This document shows positions 58,639-64,000 of a DNA stretch of 64,000 nt, one piece after another. Position 1 is the stretch's first letter, and each line of letters opens with the position of its first letter. Both the position numbers and the translations under genes were made by a program. The DNA comes from Nitrospirota bacterium (GTDB lineage: Bacteria; JACPQY01): NCBI GenBank assembly GCA_016190245.1, contig JACPQY010000011.1, forward strand, positions 62,001-126,000, read 5' to 3'. The notes beneath the pieces were generated by a model. It was not told the DNA's origin, made no database searches, and saw nothing but the letters and a program-made list of their open reading frames with translations.

Positions 58639-59171
58639 TTGAACGGAATCCCTATCTGCGGCGCGGCCTTCCGCCGCCCCGCCTCCGGGGCACACCGGGC
58701 CCGCGATCCAGCCGTTCGAAAAGCTCGTGGATGGCGCCCCCCCCCCCCGGGCGAATGCAGGACGACGGCCGCGGCGCGCTTCGCAGCCCGGGTCGCATTG
58801 GAGGGGGCCACACCAAGGCCAACGGCTGCGAGCGCGGAAGCGTCCCGATCACCGTCGCCCATGAAACAGACTCGGTCGAGCCCCACTCCCATCTCTGCTG
58901 CCAGGCTCCGGAGGGTGGGGAGCTTGTCCTTGGCGCCGACCACAAGTCGGTCGATCCCGAGGCGGCCACCAATCCACGACGCCCACGGTGTGGCCTCCCC
59001 CGTAACAAGAGCCAGGGAGATCCCGCGGCGCCGGGCAGCGGCTATGGCGTCCATGTCGACATACGAGATAAACTTCATCTCATCGCCGGCCGCGCTTACC
59101 AAGACGCGTCCATCCGTCACTACCCCATCGATATCCAGGACCACCAGTGAGACGACACCGCGGGCTCTCAA
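58635..59171 (-). CDS. KdsC-like HAD phosphatase, C-terminus shifted by a G12 tract
   Basis: A 178-residue HAD phosphatase of the KdsC/NeuA-phosphatase type: LVVLDIDGVVTDGRV (Asp nucleophile and +2 Asp), ISLALVTGE, VGAKDKLPTLRSLAAEMG, and VCFMGDGDRDASALAAVGLGVAPSNA. It would dephosphorylate a 9- or 8-carbon sugar acid phosphate. After VLHSP the coding strand has 12 consecutive G. In the current frame the tail is unlike the family. Removing one G gives GGGGAIHELFERLDRG, the expected KdsC C-terminal helix, ending at TAG 58652. Sequencing error or slipped-strand variation is likely. The ATG overlaps the NeuB stop. Confidence 0.82.
   Translation of the reverse strand: MRARGVVSLVVLDIDGVVTDGRVLVSAAGDEMKFISYVDMDAIAAARRRGISLALVTGEATPWASWIGGRLGIDRLVVGAKDKLPTLRSLAAEMGVGLDRVCFMGDGDRDASALAAVGLGVAPSNATRAAKRAAAVVLHSPGGGGRHPRAFRTAGSRARCAPEAGRRKAAPQIGIPFK
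58737..58748. repeat. C12/G12 homopolymer in the KdsC-like gene
   Basis: Twelve consecutive C on the plus strand (G on the coding strand) in the codons for a conserved Gly-rich loop. This is long enough for slipped-strand mispairing, or for a consensus-calling error. It separates the family-like frame from the annotated one by a single base. Confidence 0.85.
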
Positions 59172-60112
59172 CTCGCGGTGCCTCCCACCCTCCTCAGCTT
59201 CCGCAAGATGGGGATTTCCGCCGGGTAGAGGCGCTTCTTCCCGTCACCCAGGGCATTCTCGATCGAGCGCACGTACTTGACCAAGATGTCGAAACCCTGC
59301 GGCTCAACCGATGCAGCTTGGTCGCTTCCCCACATCGACCGACCGAGGGTGAAGTGCCTCTCGATCATGCACGCGCCCAGCACGGCGGCGCCAATCGAAG
59401 GCGCAAGCCCAACCTCATGTCCCGAGTAACCCACCGGCACGTCGAAGATCGTGCGTAGTGCTTGGATGACCCTGAGGTTGAGCCGCTCGATCGGGGATGG
59501 ATACTCGCTCGTGCAGTGCAGGATAATCAGCTCATTCCTGCCGAGCACGTCGACCGCATGCTCCACTTGCTCGAGCGTGCTCATCCCCGTGGACAGCACG
59601 ATGGGGCGCCCCTTCGACCGCAGATGCCGAAGCAGGTTGTCGTCCGTCAGGCAGGCAGATGCAACCTTGTAGCACGGTGGGTCGTACCGATCGATGAAGT
59701 CGACCGAGTTCTCGTCCCAACACGAGGCGAACCACATGATCCCCCTCTCCCGGCAGTACCGGTCGATCTCGTTGTACTCATCGGCTCCGAACTCAAGGCC
59801 CCGCTTGAGATCGCCGTTCGTCGTTCCAAAGGGGCTTTCCCGGGGCCGGGCGAGCTCTTCCTCGGTGTAGACCACCTCGATCGTCCGTTTCTGGAATTTC
59901 ACGGCATCACACCCCGTGCGAACCGCTTCGTCAATGAGACGTTTGGCCAGCACGACGCTGCCGTTGTGATTGATCCCTATTTCGGCGACGATGAAGCAGG
60001 GGTATCCCTCCCCTACCAGCCTCGGGCCGATCTGGACAACCTTGCCCCGGTCTGTCCCCTCAGATCGGAGGGTCTCAAGGATCGCTACCTCAGCCGTTTG
60101 CCCTTGTATCAT
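59168..60112 (-). CDS. NeuB-family nonulosonic acid synthase without SAF domain
   Basis: A 314-residue NeuB-family enzyme. CFIVAEIGINHNGSVVLAKRLIDEAVRTGCDAVKFQKR, FGADEYNEIDRYCRERGIMWFASCWDENSVDFI, LSTGMSTLEQVEHAVDVL, ILHCTSEYPSPIERLN, GYSGHEVG and IERHFTLGRSMWGSDQAASVEP are all characteristic of the barrel. It ends soon after the barrel (YPAEIPILRKLRRVGG), so it lacks the C-terminal SAF domain of the paralogue at 49614. Strong Shine-Dalgarno AAAGGAGG. Coupled to the KdsC-like gene. Confidence 0.9.
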   Translation of the reverse strand: MIQGQTAEVAILETLRSEGTDRGKVVQIGPRLVGEGYPCFIVAEIGINHNGSVVLAKRLIDEAVRTGCDAVKFQKRTIEVVYTEEELARPRESPFGTTNGDLKRGLEFGADEYNEIDRYCRERGIMWFASCWDENSVDFIDRYDPPCYKVASACLTDDNLLRHLRSKGRPIVLSTGMSTLEQVEHAVDVLGRNELIILHCTSEYPSPIERLNLRVIQALRTIFDVPVGYSGHEVGLAPSIGAAVLGACMIERHFTLGRSMWGSDQAASVEPQGFDILVKYVRSIENALGDGKKRLYPAEIPILRKLRRVGGTAS

Positions 60113-60149
60113 GAACTAGCCTCCTTTCTAGAATCATTCCTGTGGCGTC

Positions 60150-60965
60150 CTACCAGCAGGTGCGTCCACCGTCGACGACAAGGTTGGCCCCCGTCATGAA
60201 CGATGAAGCATCCGAACACAGAAAAAGCATGGCTCCTTTGTACTCATCCTTTCGCGCCATCCGCCCCATCGGGATCAAGCGTGAAAGACGGCTTACGAAA
60301 ACAGAGTCCTGGCCATCGTAGGCGCCCGCCGGTGAGAGGGCATTAACCCGGATGCGTTGGGGCGCCCAGTAGGTGGCGAGGTAGCGCGTGAAAGCCAGGA
60401 GCGCGGCCTTGCACATCGAGTAAGAGACAGGCGAGTTGAAGGACATCCCCTCGTAAATCCGGTGATCCGGGCTGATGACGCCCACATCCGAGGCGAGATT
60501 CACGATGACCCCCCGCCCGGCTGCACACATCACCTTGCCGACCGCCTGAGTCACCAGTAACGTGCCCGTGAGGTTAACATCGAGAGCCCGCTTCCACGCC
60601 CCCAGCGGATACTCCTCAAAGCGGGCAAACAGCCCCTCAACGGTCTCGTTCTTGCCCGTCAGCGCCGCGTTGTTCACCAGGACATCGATCCGGCCGAAGC
60701 GTGCCTGGGTCGCCCCGATCACTTCGTCCACCTGCTCGCGGCAGGTCAGGTCCACATCAAATCCCGCCGCCGCCACGCCATACTCCCGTTCTAACCTGCG
60801 CGCCGCCACCTCGGGCTGGGCGTGGGGCAGATCCAAGAGAACGGGGGTCCCGCCGGCCTCCGCGATCGCCTCAGCATGTTGAACCCCCAGGAACCCCGCA
60901 CCTCCCGTGACAAGGGCCACACGGCCGGAGAGATCGAATCGATTTTCCACGCTTGCCCTCCCCAT
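60150..60965 (-). CDS. short-chain dehydrogenase/reductase
   Basis: A 271-residue SDR. TGGAGFLG is the N-terminal nucleotide-binding Gly motif, VLVNNAA the structural Asn motif, and YSMCK the catalytic Tyr-Lys pair (in SPVSYSMCKAALLAFTR); ALDVNLTG and VNALSPAGAYDGQD complete the pattern. It is an NAD(P)-dependent reductase or epimerase of sugar intermediates. The ATG directly follows the TAG of the isomerase gene. Confidence 0.9.
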   Translation of the reverse strand: MGRASVENRFDLSGRVALVTGGAGFLGVQHAEAIAEAGGTPVLLDLPHAQPEVAARRLEREYGVAAAGFDVDLTCREQVDEVIGATQARFGRIDVLVNNAALTGKNETVEGLFARFEEYPLGAWKRALDVNLTGTLLVTQAVGKVMCAAGRGVIVNLASDVGVISPDHRIYEGMSFNSPVSYSMCKAALLAFTRYLATYWAPQRIRVNALSPAGAYDGQDSVFVSRLSRLIPMGRMARKDEYKGAMLFLCSDASSFMTGANLVVDGGRTCW

Positions 60966-61883
60966 CTAGAGCCTCTCCGAAGCGGTACCGTCTCGAACTC
61001 GCGAGTCCACCGCCACGCAGGGCTGCACCGGTCGGATGGGGGCGACGCTTCTTGCCAAACGGTGCCCCTGTACAAACTGGAGGTATTCGCGGGCCAGCTC
61101 GCATTCTCCCACACCGGGCACTCGCGCGCCCTGGATGATGTAGTCGCCGGTGTAGCCCAACGCCTCCAGGCGCGCAAAACAAAAGGCGAAATCGGCGGCG
61201 CCCGTCCCCAACCGAACCGTCGTGCCCCTCCACGTGGAGTCCTTCACGTGCACGCTGCCGACAAACTGCCCGTACGCGTCGATTTCCTCCCGCGCGCGAA
61301 ACCCGTTCTGGATACTGTTCCCGATGTCGTAGGTCACCCTGAGGCGGGGATCGGCCACCTCATCGAGAAAGTCCCTCAGGACCGAGGGGCCGAGGGCCGT
61401 CTCCACGTGAAGCTCCATGCCTCGCGCCTGGGCCATCGGGAGCCATACCTGAAGAACTTCACGCGCCTCCCGTCTGGCCTCCCACGATCGGATGGCGTTG
61501 GCCCCCAGAAAGGGCAGTACAACCCGCACGATCCCGGCCCGTCCGCAGGCGTCCATCACCATCTCCACCGCATCCAGCATCGCCCGTCTCGCCCGCTCCG
61601 GCGTGCAGAGCAGCGGACGTTCCACCAGTAGATCCAAGCACAAGGATCTGACTTCCACACTGTGAAGGCGGGCGAGACGCAGCATTTCGGCGATTCCGGA
61701 AGACGACGTGATCGGATTGCTCTCCAGCCCCGCGGCATCGAAAAGCCATTCGATGCAGTCGAGACCCACCCGGGCTGCCTTGGGGAATTCCTCGCGCCAA
61801 CCCTCGACGGGAAAGGACTGAATCTTCCCTCCTTGGGGTGGGGAAAGCCGGCCTTGAACAATGCCAATCCTGTTTTGAGCCAT
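60966..61883 (-). CDS. xylose isomerase-like TIM-barrel sugar isomerase/epimerase
   Basis: A 305-residue protein from ATG 61883 (MAQNRIGIVQGRLSPPQGGKIQSFP); the track's longer start would read through 119 extra codons of low-quality composition. GRLSPP, HVETALGPS, VTYDIGNSIQNG and GSVHVKDSTWRGTTVRLGTGAADF are typical of the AP-endonuclease-2-like sugar isomerase family, with metal ligands Glu, Asp and His in these strands. It probably isomerises or epimerises a sugar in the locus pathway. It abuts the SDR gene. Confidence 0.85.
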   Translation of the reverse strand: MAQNRIGIVQGRLSPPQGGKIQSFPVEGWREEFPKAARVGLDCIEWLFDAAGLESNPITSSSGIAEMLRLARLHSVEVRSLCLDLLVERPLLCTPERARRAMLDAVEMVMDACGRAGIVRVVLPFLGANAIRSWEARREAREVLQVWLPMAQARGMELHVETALGPSVLRDFLDEVADPRLRVTYDIGNSIQNGFRAREEIDAYGQFVGSVHVKDSTWRGTTVRLGTGAADFAFCFARLEALGYTGDYIIQGARVPGVGECELAREYLQFVQGHRLARSVAPIRPVQPCVAVDSRVRDGTASERL

Positions 61884-62014
61884 CACCGTTCCCGAGGTTC
61901 CGGCTGTGGGAGAAGGCGCGTCACGGCATCGCCCGGTGAGGTCTTCCAACCGTTCCCCGCCGTGCCCAGGCCCACGAGGTGGCCAACGGTTCCCGCGACT
62001 TCCCCCTCGGACCT

Positions 62015-63856
62015 TCAACGGCCCAGCCTCAGGGGAAGCATCATTTCCGAGCCCACGTGGCCCGACTCCAGGATCGTCCGAATCAGCTTTCGCAACGAGC
62101 GGGCCGGTCCCGTGAAAGGCGGCCTGAACAAACCGCGGAGACGCCAGATCAGGTGATCCAGAAGCAGATCGCAGGCTTGGGCGAGCGACCTCGACGAGAC
62201 CGCAGCCGTACCCATGAGCAGAAGCAGCGGGAAGGCCCACCGCGTGAGCGGGTTCAGAAGCAAGGGAACGAAGCGGGATGTTCGAATGTTAAAGTAGCCG
62301 TCTTCAGGGAGGGCAGCGTCGAGAGTCGCGGCACGCGTGGCCGCCCTCCCCACCAGGCCCAGCGAGGACGAGGGGAGACCTTCCAAACGCTTCCCCGCGA
62401 AAGCGTAGAGCAAGTCCCGAAGGAAGTACCAAGCCACCTGCAAGAAGGGGAGCCGCCGGACGCCCAACTTTTCCTCGACGTAGCGGGCATCCACCTCGGA
62501 GGTGATTCGGTGCCGCCACGAAAGCACCTTGAGAAGCGACAAACCGGTGTAGTTCACAAAATGGTCGGCTTGGTAGGCGTCCGTATCGCTGATCCGCAGA
62601 AGGTAGGCCTCTTCCTCCTCCACGGTCTTCCCAATGAAACCCTGCTCGCGGGCGTACTCGTAGAGAGGCGTGCCGGGGAGGGCTTGGGCATAATTCACGC
62701 TGATCAGCGCACTCGGCAGAGTGCTGATCTCCAGGTAGGGCGTCACCTGCTGTAGGAAACCAATGGTCTCAGAGATGGTGGAATCCGACTCACCGGGCAT
62801 CCCGATCACGATCTGGAGAACGGTGTGCAGACCTGCCTCATGCGTCCATCGAATGGCGTTCACATTCTCAGACACCGTGGTCTTCTTCTCCATCACATCG
62901 AGGATGGTTTGGCTGCCGGATTCCACACCGTAGATCACGGCCGTGCAGCCGTGATTCTTCCACTCGAAGAGCGTTTCCAGATCCACGGTCGCCGCGCGCA
63001 CGCCCGCGGCCCTCCAAGAAATCCCCATCTCGCCCAGGCGCCTCGCCAACTCCCCGGAGCGCCTCCGATCGGACCCGAAATTCTCGTCGCCGATGCTCAC
63101 GAGTCTCACGCCATAGCGTTCCATGAGGTGGCGCACATGGTCTATGACTCGATCCACAAGCAGGAACCGATAGCCTCTTTCCCAGCGATGACAGAAAGTG
63201 CATCGGGCGACACACCCCTTGGCTGCAATTACGGTGGTCCACTTCGCTCCCTCCCTGACCTGCCGCTCCCAATCCGGCCATCTGTTCTCCTGGGAAACGT
63301 AATGAGAAAGGGAACCGTCCGCCTGGAGAATCTCGAAATCGGGGGAGGGGATTTCATCCGGACGCAGCGCCAGACCGAAGCCCGTAAAGACAAACCGCCC
63401 TTCCGGCCCCACGAAACAAATCCCCCGGGTGCTGCCCAACTTCTCGTAGTCCAGAGGTCTTTTTGCAGTGATCTCCGCCAACTCGCAGATGATCCGCTCA
63501 CCGTCTCCCACCACACAGAAGTCAACGGGGCATCGCCGAAGCAGAACCTCCGCGCTCGCCGCGAGATTGCCTCCCACGACAATGGTGGTCCGAGGTGACA
63601 TTTCGCGAACCATCGTTGTCAGGAACCGGGTGTACGCGTAGGCCGTGGAAACCACCGCGCTCACCCCCAGCAGGTCGCAAGGATTCCGGGCAAAGTAGTC
63701 TCGGATCTGTGCGGGGGCCGGCCTGCGATAGTCCAGATTGAAGAATTCCACATCGTGGCCCGATGCCCTCAAAGCCTGAACGATCGCCATGCTTCCGAGC
63801 GGTGGAAACCGCGTGGGCTGCGGCCTGATCGGCGTCGTGCAGATGCAGATCCTCAT
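62015..63856 (-). CDS. B12-binding-domain radical SAM protein of the glycan operon
   Basis: A 613-residue radical SAM enzyme with an N-terminal cobalamin-type domain (PPLGSMAIVQALRASGHDVEFFNLDYRRP, VVSTAYAYTRFLTTMVREM, VVGGNLAAS). The core cluster is GCVARCTFCHRW (Cx3Cx2C), then GDENFGSDRRR, GVESGSQTILDVMEKKTT and VIGMPGESDSTI. The C-terminal ~200 residues include a hydrophobic segment (LTRWAFPLLLLMGTAAVSS) that could tie it to the membrane. Related enzymes C-methylate or remodel sugars and lipids. The gap to the isomerase is 131 bp. Confidence 0.87.
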   Translation of the reverse strand: MRICICTTPIRPQPTRFPPLGSMAIVQALRASGHDVEFFNLDYRRPAPAQIRDYFARNPCDLLGVSAVVSTAYAYTRFLTTMVREMSPRTTIVVGGNLAASAEVLLRRCPVDFCVVGDGERIICELAEITAKRPLDYEKLGSTRGICFVGPEGRFVFTGFGLALRPDEIPSPDFEILQADGSLSHYVSQENRWPDWERQVREGAKWTTVIAAKGCVARCTFCHRWERGYRFLLVDRVIDHVRHLMERYGVRLVSIGDENFGSDRRRSGELARRLGEMGISWRAAGVRAATVDLETLFEWKNHGCTAVIYGVESGSQTILDVMEKKTTVSENVNAIRWTHEAGLHTVLQIVIGMPGESDSTISETIGFLQQVTPYLEISTLPSALISVNYAQALPGTPLYEYAREQGFIGKTVEEEEAYLLRISDTDAYQADHFVNYTGLSLLKVLSWRHRITSEVDARYVEEKLGVRRLPFLQVAWYFLRDLLYAFAGKRLEGLPSSSLGLVGRAATRAATLDAALPEDGYFNIRTSRFVPLLLNPLTRWAFPLLLLMGTAAVSSRSLAQACDLLLDHLIWRLRGLFRPPFTGPARSLRKLIRTILESGHVGSEMMLPLRLGR

Positions 63857-63864
63857 CCCGGCGT

Positions 63865-64000
63865 TCAGCTCCTGGCGGCAGAATCCGGACCCGCGGGCAC
63901 CTCCGAGCCACCCTGCAGCCTTCCGTCCAGTTTGTAGTGGTCGAATACCGTATAGGCAGACCCCGACTCAGGCCCCCGAGCAGTCGCCGGCCCGGGAACC
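63865..64000 (-). CDS. 3' end of an unidentified gene (start beyond the window)
   Basis: A frame open from the right edge stops at TGA 63865-63867, 8 nt before the radical SAM ATG, and encodes a ~44-residue tail that includes AYTVFDHYKLDGRLQGGSE. Spacing fits an operon. Too short to assign a family. Confidence 0.5.
   Translation of the reverse strand, partial: VPGPATARGPESGSAYTVFDHYKLDGRLQGGSEVPAGPDSAARS

Noticed and set aside
1-64000. CRISPR array
   Set aside because: No regularly spaced direct repeats with unique spacers; repeats found are dispersed palindromes or short tandem units.

Overview
The window is GC-rich, gene-dense Gram-negative DNA. Evidence for an outer membrane is a FadL-type porin, several lipobox lipoproteins and surface-glycan genes; type IV pilus retraction (PilT) and polyhydroxyalkanoate regulation (PhaR and a phasin-like protein) are also encoded. 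No rRNA, phage, insertion sequence or CRISPR array is visible. The mixture (RCC1/metal-binding-motif lipoprotein, GGDEF-EAL, YgfZ, M48/LemA, nonulosonate-type sugar genes) suggests a deltaproteobacterium-like organism or a related uncultured lineage. This is inference only; no rRNA marker is present.

Layout. 1-13.8 kb is mostly core: a truncated RluA-type pseudouridine synthase, a patatin-like lipase with a coupled mini-ORF, an HNH protein, a FadL porin, an orphan molybdopterin oxidoreductase, then the leftward run recA-pilT-alaS-ygfZ, and rightward a CoA-binding protein with a transglutaminase-like protein. 13.8-17.6 kb holds two large lipoproteins. 17.8-25.5 kb is a leftward type I restriction locus of unusual order (hsdR-hsdS-five accessory genes-hsdM). 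Its hsdM stops just after the NPPF motif, and the accessory genes include a PD-(D/E)xK-like protein, a TIGR04255-like protein, a HEPN/UPF0332-like protein and a zinc-ribbon protein. A tRNA with anticodon CAT follows. 26-33.5 kb is signalling: a PAS-GGDEF-EAL protein with a degenerate EAL site, a PhoB-type regulator, an RCC1 lipoprotein and a NarL-type kinase/regulator pair. 33.7-37.5 kb is lemA-M48-phospholipase D. Then come a glycosidase lipoprotein, a VapBC-type toxin-antitoxin pair, and a leftward redox set (nitroreductase, ferredoxin, membrane protein, Tat-exported FAD oxidoreductase with a rubredoxin-like insertion). 44.7-50 kb has the phasin/PhaR pair with clear operators, a B12-type radical SAM gene with a structured leader, and an aspartate-oxidase-like flavoprotein. 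From 49.6 kb to the right edge is a glycan locus: one rightward NeuB, and an operon of at least eleven leftward genes (DUF115, two class III aminotransferases, sulfotransferase, SpsF-type cytidylyltransferase, a polysaccharide-type protein, a KdsC-like phosphatase, a second NeuB, an SDR, a TIM-barrel isomerase and a radical SAM enzyme). It looks like a CMP-activated acidic-sugar pathway feeding surface or flagellin glycosylation.

Window-scale patterns. (1) At seven places a good sigma-70-type promoter ends only 6-9 nt before a start codon, which predicts leaderless mRNAs; one of these starts a 25-codon ORF that overlaps the lemA start. (2) Two families of palindromic intergenic repeats occur three times each (28, 37 and 42-43 kb). 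(3) Long G/C homopolymers lie in coding DNA, and one of 12 bases disrupts the C-terminus of the KdsC-like phosphatase.
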